Numbered from the stretch's first letter, positions 33,592 through 43,369 are shown. The stretch: DNA of 64,000 nt from Fomitopsis serialis (GCF_022376445.1 NW_025955050.1:1-64000), one strand, 5' to 3'. Numbers and translations: made by a program. Notes: generated from the letters alone by a model not told the origin.

Positions 33592-34911
33592 CTATACATA
33601 CGTATTCCCCCTTATTCTCCACGGCGACGCTTCATACCTATGCCACAAGGTCGTTAGCGTTAGCCCGCAGTCAGTGCACGTCTGCGACCTGCCCTTGCAC
33701 CTCCAGAACTTGCCGGGGTGCGGGTGCGCGCACGGTTGGAAGGTGCGCGCACCACCGTTGCACTCGCAGTGCGGCGCGAGGCAGCATGTGTGAGAGGAGA
33801 CTAGAATTGATCAGCGCACCGTACGAATGCCAAGGAACAATGTGCACTCACTCCGAAGGAGCAACCCTTCTTGCGTGCACGACAAGTGACGCAGCGCGGG
33901 TCGTTTGCGACGGCCGGAACCCGGCATTCCTCATGCCGCTCTCAGTGCAGCGCTCGCACCGGTCGCGGCCGCAGTTCTGTGGTGTGCGCATCAGATAATT
34001 GTCAGCGGGCAATATACGATTGCACTTACCACGGTGTCCTGCGACTGCGGCGGGACATTGAGAGGACGTGCCCATGTGGACAGAGGGATCGGGTGTGCCA
34101 TCGCGGCGGGCGCACGGCCCTTCGCCTTCCAGGCGAGGTAATCTCCGCCTGACGCTGCGCCTTCCTGCAGTCCTCGCCGGTCACACGCCCCAGTTGAGTC
34201 GTATCCTTCGGTGCGCGGATCGTCCTCGTCTTCATGATCTTGGACCGGCGTCGCAGCTGTAGAGGTGCGTGGCTCGTCAGACGACTCGTGTAAGTACGTA
34301 GACACTTACGATTGAGCCGGTCATTGCCTGAGATGGGGTGCGCGCAGTCAGACACAGGTGCGCGCACGTAGAAAAGAGACACTTACTGAGCCAGATGTCC
34401 GCGAACGGCCTCATGGCGGCCTCCTGATCCACGACCGACCACCTCTTGCCCCACCACTTGGGCTTGCGGTTGCGCCAGCCGGTTGCGAATGTTTTGAAGT
34501 CCAGGCCCTCCTGCCATGCGCCCTCCGCCGGCGCGTCCCACCACTGCCAATCGAAGCAGGTGTCGGCGAGGTGAGGGAACTTCTTCGCCATCGGTACGTA
34601 GTTCAGTTGCTTGCGCCATTTCTTCGTCTTCACATCGCAGGTCAGTCCCCCGCTCGCATCGCATGCAACAGTCCACTCACCAGGAGGTACGTCGCGACGA
34701 TCTTCTCAAATACCCTGAACGACACCGGGCTGTTGTACAGCGCCCGGAGCGTCCTGTTGAAGAGCATCAAGTCCTCCTCCGTCCAGTCGTCCCATCGCGG
34801 CGGGTGGTCCGTGAAGATGAGCAAGTCCCGCTCGCTCACATGGTGCCCGGCCTCGAGGGCGACCTTGCGCAGGTATTTGCGCAGTCTCTTCATGCCCCAG
34901 GTACCGACCAT
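33592..34911 (-). CDS. Island gene Y: small Cys-rich protein
   Basis: Exons 34911-34681, 34627-34387, an 18-nt exon 34327-34310, 34256-34030, 33976-33852 and a last exon ending at the TAG at 33592-33594. Exon 1 encodes 77 residues beginning MVGTWGMKRLRKYLRK and containing DHPPRWDDWTEEDL. Exon 2 is Trp-rich. Exon 5 has CGRDRCERC, then, after a one-base frame correction near 33913, CVTCRARKKGCSF, a zinc-cluster-like motif. The end carries CKGRSQTCTDCG, a zinc-ribbon-like pattern. With the correction exon 5 becomes 126 nt and keeps phase, which supports a recent single-base loss or error. Its exon 1 is duplicated at 41098-41328. Probably a nuclear DNA-binding protein by inference. No family recognised. 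Confidence 0.55.
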
Positions 34912-35167
34912 TTTTGCAGGGTGCCGAGGAAGTGCAGGAGGGAGTGTAAGAAGCAGGGGCGAGAGGAAGTGCGACGAGTGTGAGTGAGAGAGGGAGATGC
35001 GCGCGAGAGTGAGCGAGCAGCCACAACGGCGTCTAAGTCTCAGCCACAGGCCACGGCGCTAAGTCGACCGACGCGACGCGCCGACCACTGGTCATCTGAC
35101 CGTATGCGCCGTGAACGCTCAAGTGTTTGGCCTGCGCTCTAGGTAACAGTGCGCACATTGTTTCTTA

Positions 35168-35261
35168 CCATGCGCGCATTGTTGATTGCCGTGCGCGCGG
35201 TGTTTATGGCCGTGCGCGCGGTGTTTTTGACCGTGCGCGCGGTGTTTTTGACCGTGCGCGA
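35168..35261. repeat. 21-nt tandem repeat between Y and X1
   Basis: About five units of the type CCGTGCGCGCGGTGTTTTTGA, each holding a GTGCGCGC core. The equivalent tract in unit B (about 41569-41636) has about three diverged units, so copy number differs between the duplicates. Confidence 0.8.
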
Positions 35262-35445
35262 TAGCATGTGGCACTCACCGAGTTTGGTGCGGGCACCTTT
35301 GTGAGACTTACCTCTGGCCGTATGAGTGTGTCCGACCGTGAGTAAGACCGTTCTGCACGCATTGCAAAGGATATACAAACATAACTACATGACTGACCAT
35401 CTGAGAGCATATTACTGGGTGTTCAACATTGAGAATGCAATTTGC

Positions 35446-36842
35446 TTACCACTGCTGGTAAAATTCGACCTGCGCATTGAACCACGCAAGGCGTCTCGTG
35501 AGAATGTCGACGCTCTTCGAGACGTCCTCGGGTGACGGCCCACCTCCCCGGTATGTGTGGTCATTGACCCCGTTCAATGTCACACGCTCCGACTGTAGAC
35601 GGAGATATACGTGCTGACAGTGAAGGGCCTGGCGCGCACGCCATACCCGTTGAGCAATGCTGTCACGGACAACACCAGGTGGCTCGGGCATCGCGACAGG
35701 CTTCTGCGACCCAGATTGCTTGTCCCAAAATTCAATCTCCTCGGGGTGCGCAAAGAGCGATGTAAGTTGCCCGATGGGGAGCGTGTATGGAGCGTCCGGA
35801 ATCGCTCTATCCCTTGGGAGATCGATTTCGAGCCAGATGGGTGGCGGGCGCTCACAGCGGATATGGAGTTTCTCTGCAACTTTTCAGATAGGTCCCATAA
35901 TACTAGATAGAGAGAGGGGTGCGCGCACCGTGGATCATGGGTAGTAGTGCGCGAAGATGACCGAGCCAGCGGTCAACCCAAACGTCAATTTCTTCATCGA
36001 ATTCGATTTCACGATCAATGCGCAATTGCCGCTCTTGGAGAAGAAGAGCAATGTGCGCGCAGATGCGCTCAAAGAACTCGTACTCGTTTGTGCAGTTGAT
36101 GTGCCCATAGGGGACAAACCACTGAGGGCATGGGTCCACAAACCGCCCGGAATAACCAACAAGTGCGTTGCGCTCTTTCGCGGCGGTATCGAGGTCAATG
36201 GCGTGTTTGGTATGATGGTCGTACAGGATCCGCTTGATCGGTGGATCCTGCCAGACTATGCCTGCATCGACTGTACCAATGTAAGGTGAGTGGCTAGTAG
36301 TACTGATGTAACAGTGGCATGGTACATGCCATAATTCTTGTCCAGGATTTCTGTGTGATGAGTCAGTATGCTGAATAGACTAATTGCGATGCAGAGAACA
36401 TACTGTGCCAGTAATCAACAGTCTCCCTCACCAAGTGCATGAGACTGATAGTGGACCGCGCGATGTGCGTCCATTCATCACGATCATGAGTGTGGATGCG
36501 CAATGATTCGGGCAATGTGCGGACGCTCCAGTTCCTGTACAAGGGGGTGATGACGTTGGCCAATGCGATCATGACCGATTCGAGTCGATCAATCTCTGAG
36601 CGGACAAAGAGCATGTTCAGGGGTTGTGGGTCGGTGATCGTGCGGACGTGTATGATACGGAGCCAGTCCTTCATGTGCTCGTGCCATCTTTGATAGGTCT
36701 CATTAATGGTGAGCGGGCCATATGCTGAACCGATGGGAGTGAGTTCCTGTAGGAACTTCTCTGTGTGTTTGGGGATCAGTCGGATGAGCGCGGCAGCCTC
36801 GAGGATCACCCGAATGCGGTCAGACCATGCTGGACGGTCCAT
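35446..36842 (-). CDS. Island gene X1, intact 402-aa protein
   Basis: Exons 36842-36404, 36270-35929 and 35873-35446 (439, 342 and 428 nt) join in phase to 402 residues without stops. The protein begins MDRPAWSDRIRVILEAA and looks mainly helical, with many Trp, His and Arg residues (DEWTHIARSTISLMHLV, NEYEFFERICAHIALLLQE, RDSIAQRVWRARQALHC). No membrane segment or catalytic motif is recognised. Exon 2 ends at CAC-G followed by GTGCGCGCACC, so the splice donor is part of a short palindrome. The last codon TGG is followed by TAA inside a strong GTAAGC donor-like word, conserved in X2, so a further 3' exon is possible. It shares the unit with Y exon 1 and has an equally intact copy X2. Function unknown. 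Confidence 0.75.
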
Positions 36843-37006
36843 GGCGACTGGTGTGCTGCGCTAGCACTGAGTGCTGCGGGCGGGGACATGGTGGGAGAGA
36901 CAACGTACCTGGCACACACTGATGGCCTGAGGATCGAAGGGAAGGGACTGGTCACGCCATCGTGCAGCCACACCAGTCACATGTGTCAAATAATATTGCA
37001 CGTGAC

Positions 37007-37535
37007 AAGGTGGACGCGCGCGGTCGTGCACGTTCACACCTTGACCATGGGTCTGGGGTGCGCGCACCATGTCATGCACGTCCAAACACCACTCACAAGG
37101 TGATCGCGCGCTATCGCGCGCGATCACCTAAATGGCATCTCTTGAGTGGACATACATGTTGCACGTCGAGAGAATAGACGCTGGCCTACATACCATTTAG
37201 GTGATCGCGCGCGATCACCTTGACCATCATTTGTGCACGCACCCCGGTCAGTCATGTCCAAACACCGATCTCAAGGTGATCGCGCGTGGTCGCGCGCGAT
37301 CACCTAAATGGCACAATTTGAACTGACATGTGCAGTACAGGTCCACTTAAACAGACGCCGATATAGGTGCGTCAAGGTGATCGCGCGCGATCACCTAAAT
37401 GGTATGTATACCGGGTACACAATAGTAGTGTTTAGGTGATCGCGCGCGGTCGCGCGCGATCACCTTGAGGGTACTTTGTCAAGACACCTCCAGCATAGGG
37501 TTTAGGTGATCGCGCGCGACCGCGCGCGATCACCT
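37007..37535. repeat. Palindrome array A (AGGTGATC identity), nine sites
   Basis: In order: variant long site 37007-37042; short GGTGCGCGCACC 37057-37068; long 37098-37129; 22-nt form 37199-37220; degenerate short GTGCACGCACC 37233-37243; long 37274-37305; 22-nt form 37375-37396; long 37434-37465; long 37504-37535. The long arms read AGGTGATCGCGCGC. The same nine positions are occupied in array B. Confidence 0.95.
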
Positions 37536-37595
37536 TGGAGGCACATTTTTGTGCACATGCACCATACACACAGGGGAGAAATGTCAACACTTTCC

Positions 37596-37625
37596 TTATA
37601 TGGTTATGCCCATATATAGTAATTA
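37596..37625. promoter_or_regulatory. Conserved AT-rich block at the right end of unit A
   Basis: A block of about 30 nt (CCTTATATGGTTATGCCC followed by ATATATAGTAATT) is identical in unit B (about 43976-44005), although the flanks and palindromes differ. It contains TATA-like words and a self-complementary CATATATAG part. It may be a promoter or an element end. Its role is unproven. Confidence 0.4.
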
Positions 37626-37689
37626 CTATATTGGGCACCATAACCCCACCCTAAGCCTGCCATGTTTATCGAAAGTCACTATAATCCAG

Positions 37690-40098
37690 CACCACCTCGG
37701 CACCGCGGGCGCCCCGCCCTTGGCCAACAAGAAGGAGTTCCGGGGCGTCCCCCTCAGGAACCTCCCCCCTTCCCCGACGCCAACGTCCTCGAGCCGGACA
37801 GCAACTACCAGGAACACCTGGAAGAGGCCGCTCCTGCGGGCGACGGGGCCGGCGGCGACGCGGACGCTGCGCGCGACGAGAACGCCGACGCTGCGAAGAC
37901 CGCCGACGACGAGAAGACTGCCGAGGTCGAGAAGACCGTCGAGGTCGAGAAGACCGTCGAGGTCGAGAAGACCGTCGAGGGCGAGAAGACCGTCGAGGGC
38001 GAGAAGACCGGCGGGGGCGAGCAAGATCCCGACGCGGAGGGCGAGCAAGATCCCGACGCGGAGGGCGCGCAAGATCCCAACGCGCAGAAGCAGGCGGGCG
38101 GCGAGAAGAACGATGGGGCCAACGCCACGGACGTTGACAAGATCATCGTCTTCTCGTACTTCCCCTCGAACAACGAGGTTCTCAAATCGTAAGTCCTCCT
38201 TCGCCTTCTCCGCAGTATTGCTCACGTTCCTCTAGTTGTTCGACGCCTACGGCATCAAGGTCCTGTTCCTCAACGGCAAGCTCTCGGCCGCCAACCGCGC
38301 GAAGGTCGTCGAAGAGTTCAGGAAGTCCGGTGTCGACGGGCCCCGCGTGCTCGTCATGTCGTAGGTCGGCGCGACTGGCCTCAACCTGACGTGGGCGAAC
38401 ATCATGATCTTCATCGTGAGTATCCCCCTTATCTCCTTGTCGTCTGCTCACACCTTCTAGGACACTACGTGGTCCGCGCAGGAGGACGAGCAGGCGAAGG
38501 GGCGCATCGTGCGCATGGGCCAGCTCAAGGCCTGCTACGTCTACTACCTGGTTCTGCTCGGGAGTACTGACGTCTTCCTGCACAACCTCGCCTACGCCAA
38601 GCTGCTCATGCACGAGGCATTCGTCGAGTCCGATTTCGCCCTGCGTAAGTCGTCCTTTTCTCATCTTGTCTTATCTGACCATGCCTCCACAGAGCGAGCG
38701 CTCTCGGGCCTCATCGGCAACGTCGTCGCGGACCTCATCGACGATGAGGCCGAGGAGGTCGACGAGGAGGACGAGGAGGAGTTCGAGGACGAGCACCCCC
38801 AGGAGGAGGAGCCCACCCCAAGGCCAGCAAGTCGAAGGGCAAGGGCAAGGCCGACAGGAAGGGCAAGGGCAAGGCCGCGCCGAAGTCTGCCGCCATCGTG
38901 GAGTCCGAGGACGACGACATCGTGGAGGTCCCGGCCCGAAGAAGTCGGGCAAGAAGACTGCCACGACGGCCGCGTCCGGGGCTGCGTCGACTTCGGCGGC
39001 CTCCACGTCCCAAGTCGCCCCGCCGAAGATGACGAAGAAGGCGCAGAAAGCCGCCGCCGCCGCCGCGAAGAAGGCCGAGAAGGAGAAGGAGAAGGCCGAC
39101 AAGGCGGCCGAGAAGGAGAAGGAGGCGGCGAGGAAGGCTAACCTCAACAGCTGCGCCGCCGGCAGCGCGAGGGCTATCAAGGCCGCCGAGGTGAAGGCGA
39201 AGAACGCTGCCAAGGCTTCCGCGCAGGCTGCCGCAGAGGCTCTCGAGGACGAGGTCGAGAAGATGGCCGCGATGGCCGCAACGCCGACGCCACCGTCGTC
39301 CCGCTCGCCGTCTCCGTCGACTGGCTCCGCTGCCGGCCCCGCCCCCGCCCCCCTCACACTCCCACTCCGCCGCCGCCATCGTCCTCCCGGTTTGTGTTCC
39401 CGCCCCTCCCGTCCCCTGCTCGCGTCGTCCCCCGCCCTCGCCGTTCTCGTTCCTCCCGCCGTCCTCGCCGCAGCACCACCACCCGCACTCTCCCGCCGGC
39501 CCATCGTCTCCATGGCGCCAAACCTCTACCGTCCCCCTCGCTCGGCTGCAAACCCGCCCTCCCTCGACGCTGTTGCTCAGCAGTTGCGTGAGGCGTCCCT
39601 CCACCCCGCCCCGCAGCAGGCCGCCGCCCCCGTCGTCGACAACGAGGACGCCATGGACGTGGACAACGCGCCCCTCCCGGGTGCTGGCTTCACGCAATCC
39701 AGCCCTCTCAGTAAGTCCTTACCCGTCTTCAAAACACCTTGTGCTGACTTCCTTCTAGGCACCCCCGCCGCCAGCCCCTCTGCAGGCTTCATGCAGTTCG
39801 ACCAGGACGAGCAGGACGAGCACGACCAGGACGAGCACGACCAGGACGAGCACGACCTGGACGAGGCGAGGGCGCGTCTGCCGCTGGATCGTCGTCTGCT
39901 GCTGGACCGTCGAACCCGCGCAAGCGCAAGAACTCGTCCGCGCTGGATGAGCCCCCTCGTCGGACGATGCGCAAGGCCCCGATGGTCGAGCGCTTCACTT
40001 TCGCCAAGGTCAGCGGCGGAAAGGCAACCGGCAAGCCGACGACTTCTGCGCGCAACGCGAAGAGCGGCTCGAAGGGCAAGAAGGGTGGCAAAAAGTGA
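37690..40098 (+). pseudogene. Truncated second SNF2-like copy
   Basis: Only the second helicase lobe and tail are present. The sequence corresponding to RGVPLRNLP and FPDANVLEPDSNYQ aligns with GVPLSQLPEFPDSNRLVPDKDY of copy 1. A Glu/Lys/Val-rich insertion made of near-identical EVEKTV units (37910-38020) interrupts it. It continues as DKIIVFSYFPSNNEVL, LFDAYGIKVLFLNGKLSA, VGATGLNLTWAN and DEQAKGRIVRMGQ. An in-frame TAG (38362-38364) replaces the Gly before VGATGLN, and the motif VI His/Arg region is altered. The Lys/Ala-rich tail needs several frame changes. The ATPase lobe with motifs I-III is missing, so it cannot encode a working translocase. Its left end abuts unit A directly. Confidence 0.8.
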
Positions 40099-40253
40099 GG
40101 CCTTCGTCGTGTCGCGGACTCGTATATACTGTATCATCTCTCGCATCCTCATCTGTACACGTCGGACTTTGTTTTCTTTTGTTCTTGTACTACTCGTTAC
40201 GCGGAATGCAATGCTTATCGTACATCAGTGTGACTTTGAATGGGTACATTGGA

Positions 40254-40330
40254 AAGATAAGCAGTTGTAAGTAACGACGGAGAGATAAGCAATTATAAGT
40301 AACTACGGAAAGATAAGCAATTGTAAGTAG
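40254..40330. repeat. Three 29-nt tandem repeats after SNF2 copy 2
   Basis: Three copies of GATAAGCAATTATAAGTAAC-type units followed by TACGGA. Copy 1 of the gene is followed by a similar run of GAATAAGA/GACTAC units (about 9997-10045) at the equivalent place. Confidence 0.7.
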
Positions 40331-40386
40331 CCACTGTTACAACGGGCAGAATCGCAGCTCTAAGCAACCAGTCACTACCCCAGCTC

Positions 40387-40903
40387 GGGTGAACCGGCCA
40401 GGCTGGACGGTGAATGGGTACGGTTCGTCGAATGAAAGGCCGGGCGTGCGATGTGTGCGTCCTCGACGCACAGCGCGCACGGGCAGCAACGGGCGCGCGG
40501 CACGGTGTTGTGCGTCCGCGACGCACAGCGGGCACACGCCGGACGAGGCACGTGAGGCGCGCGCATGGCCTGCGGTCCGGCGGTGCACGTGCACGGGTGC
40601 AGCTCCGCTCGCGCCGGCCGTCGCGCGGGCGTTGTGCGTCCGCGACGCACACCTGCCCGCGCGACGCCCAAGGCTCTCGGCTCCGCAGCAACCCGCGCAC
40701 TTGCACCGCCGGACCGCAGGCCATGCACGGACCTCACGTGCCTCGCCCGTCGTGCGCCTGCTGTGCGTCGCGGACGCACAACGCCGCGCCGCACGCCCGT
40801 TGCTGCTCGTGCGTGCTGTGCGTCGCGGACGCACACATCGCATGCCCGGCCTTTCATTCGACGAACCGTACCCATTCACCGTCCAGCCTGGCCGGTTCAC
40901 CCC
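40387..40903. repeat. Large inverted repeat with five embedded palindromes, 3' of SNF2 copy 2
   Basis: Arms of about 215 nt (40387-40602 and about 40690-40903) are reverse complements with roughly 90 percent identity; the outer 60 nt are nearly perfect. Palindromes TGTGCGTC-NNN-GACGCACA sit at 40454-40472 and 40509-40527 (left arm), 40633-40651 (loop), and 40762-40780 and 40818-40836 (right arm). The layout of two, one and two sites equals the inverted repeat after copy 1, but the arm word is GTGCGTC instead of GTGCGCC. Confidence 0.95.
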
Positions 40904-40969
40904 ACTCTCCAATCCACCCACACCAGTCCATCGCCCTGCCCGCCCGCTCTGGGAAATCTTGGGCGTCTA

Positions 40970-41047
40970 TAGGGTTAAGCCGGCGCTTACTAGGGTTAAG
41001 CCGGCGCCAAGGCACCCTGGGTCGTCTCAATTGTCCCCATAACCCTA
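40970..41047. other. Junction with TAGGGTTA direct repeats and a possible element end
   Basis: Two direct copies of TAGGGTTAAGCCGGCGC (40970 and 40991) are followed by CAATTGTCCCCATAACC (41028-41044), then by the truncated Y copy. A near-identical word CAATTTCCCCATAACC lies at 44517-44532 at the other side of unit B. The pair may mark ends or insertion scars. Confidence 0.35.
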
Positions 41048-41097
41048 GGACCGCACGTCAATCCCCCAGCTCGCATCCCACAGAACAGGGTACTCAC

Positions 41098-41328
41098 CAG
41101 CAGGTATGTCGCGACGATCATTTCAAAAACCTTGAAGGACGCCGGGCTGTTGTACAGCGCCCGGAGCATCCTGTTGAGGAGCATGAGGTCCTCCTCCGTC
41201 CAGTCGTCCCATCGCGGCGGGTGGTCCGTGAAGACAAAGACGTCGCGCTCGCTGAGACGGTGTCCGGCCTCGAGGGCGACCTTGCGCAGGTAGTTGCACA
41301 CCTTTTCGATGCCCCAGGTGCCGACCAT
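41098..41328 (-). pseudogene. Isolated exon 1 of a second Y gene
   Basis: This is a 231-nt open exon starting MVGTWGIEKVCNYLRK, the same length as exon 1 of Y and also carrying DHPPRWDDWTEEDL. It keeps the GTGAGT donor after CTGCTG. Homology to unit A continues through the intron and stops at about 41047, just before where exon 2 would begin. The remaining exons are absent, so only a truncated product is possible. Confidence 0.85.
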
Positions 41329-41824
41329 TGTTGCAGGGTGTCGAGGAAGAGCGGGGTGAGTGGTAGAAGCAGGGGGGAGAGGGAGTGCGAGTGGGAGAGG
41401 GAGATGCGCGCGAGCAAGACCGAGCAGCCACAACGGCGTCCAAGTCTCAGCCACAAGCCACGGCGCTAAGTCGACCGACGCGACGCGCCGGCCACCGGTC
41501 ATCTGACCGTATGTGCCGTTAACGCTCAAGTGTTCGGCCTGCACTGTAGGTAAGGGGTGATTAAGTGTGCGCAGTGTTTATTACCGTGCGCACGGTGATT
41601 CTTACCGTGCGCGCGGCGATTCTTACCGTGCGCATAGCATGCGGTACTCACCGTGTTTGGTGCGCGCACCTTTGTGACTTACCTCTGGCTGAATGAATAT
41701 GTGTCCGACCGTGAGTAGCATTGTTCCGCGCGTGTTGTAAGAGACCATACAAACATGACTACACAACTGAGATCTGGTAGGTAGAACATGTCACTGAGTG
41801 TTCAACGTTCAGAGTGCGGGATGC

Positions 41825-43213
41825 TTACCACTGCTGATAGAATTCGACCTGCGCATTGAACCACGCGAGGCGTCTCGAGATAATGTCGACGCTTTTCGAG
41901 ACGTCCTCAGGTGACGGCCCACCTCCGCGGTATGTACGGTCATTGACCCCGTGCAATGTGGCACGCTCCGACTGTAGACGGAGATATACGTGCTGGCAGT
42001 GAAGGGCCTGGCGCGCACGCCATACCCGTTGAGCAATGTTGTCGCGCACAAGCTCAGGTGGTTCGGGCATTGCGACGGGCTTCTGCGATCCGGACTGCTT
42101 GTCCCAAAAATCAATCTCCTCGGGGTGCGCAAACAGCGATGTGAGTTGCCCGATGGGGAGCGTGTATGGTGCGTCCGGAATCGCTCTATCCCTTGGGAGA
42201 TCGATTTCGAGCCAGATGGGTGGTCGGCGCTCACAGCGGATATCGAGTTTCTCTGCAACCTTTCAGACAAGTGCCACAATACTAGAGAGAGAGGGGTGCG
42301 CGCACCGTGAATCATGAGTAGTAGTGCGCGAAGATGACCGAGCCAGCGGTCGACCCAAACATGGATTTCTTCATCGAATTCAATCTCACGATCTATGCGC
42401 AATTGCCGCTCTTGGAGAAGAAGGGCAATGTGCGCACAGATGCGCTCAAAGAATTCGTACTCGTTCGTGTAATTGATGTGGCCATAGGGCACAAACCACT
42501 GAGGGCTCGGATTCACAAACCGTCCGGAATAGCCAACAAGTGTGTTGCGCTCTTGCGCGGCGGTATCGAGGTCAATGGCGTGTTTGGCGTGATGGTTGTA
42601 CAGGATCCGCTTGATGGGTGGATCCTGCCAGAGTATGCCTGCATTGACTGTAGCAATGGAGGGTGAGTAGCTACTGATGTAACAATGGTGTGGTACATGC
42701 CATAATTCTTGTCCAGTATTTCTGTGTGATGAGTCAGTATGCTGAATAGACTAATTGTCATGCAGAGAACATACTGTGCCAGTAATCAACAGTCTCCCTC
42801 ACCAAGCACATGAGACTGATAGTGGACCGCGCGATGTGCGTCCATTCATCACGATCATGAGTGTGGATGCGCAATGATTCGGGCAATCTGGGGGTGCTCC
42901 AGTGCCTGTACAAGGGGGTGATGAAGTTGGCCAATGCGATCATGACCGCTTCGAGTCGATCGATCTCTGAGCGTACATAGAGCATGTTGAGGGGTTGCGG
43001 GTCGGTGATTGTACGGACGCGTATGATGCGGAGCCACTCCTTCATGTGCTCGTGCCATTTTTGGTAGATCTCGTAGATGGTGAGCGGGACGTATGCGGGA
43101 CCGACGGGAACGTGCGATTGCACGAATTGCTCCGTGTGTTTGTGGATCAGCCGGACGAGCACAGCAGCTTCGAGGACGACACGAATCCGGTCAGACCATG
43201 CTGGACGGTCCAT
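41825..43213 (-). CDS. Island gene X2, intact paralogue of X1
   Basis: Exons 43213-42775, 42647-42306 and 42252-41825 have exactly the lengths of the X1 exons (439, 342, 428 nt) and encode 402 residues. Differences from X1 are mostly substitutions, for example LVRLIHKHTEQFVQ for LIRLIPKHTEKFLQ near residue 20, and many fall at third codon positions. The donor of intron 2 again lies within a GGTGCGCGCACC palindrome (42294-42306). Preservation of both frames after clear divergence suggests that both copies are or were under selection. No function can be assigned. Confidence 0.75.
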
Positions 43214-43369
43214 GGTGACTGGCCAGCGCTGAGTGCTGTGGTAGGGGACATGGTGAGAGCAAGAACGTACCTGGCGCACACAGATGGTCTGTGGATCAAA
43301 GGGAAGGGACTGATCACGCCATCATGCAAACAGATGAGTCACATGTGTGGAATATTATGGCACGTGACA

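Larger units (their letters stand above)
34630..37690. repeat. Segmental duplication, unit A (Y exon 1, X1, palindrome array)
   Basis: It is collinear with 41047-44068: Y exon 1 and part of its intron, the shared promoter side (CGACGCGCCG...CATCTGACCGTATG), a 21-nt repeat tract, gene X, nine palindromes, and a common right end (CCTTATATGGTTATGCCC at about 37596, then CACTATAAT). Outside these limits the two loci differ: unit A continues into the rest of gene Y on one side and into SNF2 copy 2 on the other. Confidence 0.9.

Noticed and set aside
37007..37535. CRISPR-like array of palindromic repeats with spacers
   Set aside because: Spacing is irregular, the spacers align with those of the duplicate array and are not unique, sites occur in both long and short families, and the genome is clearly eukaryotic.
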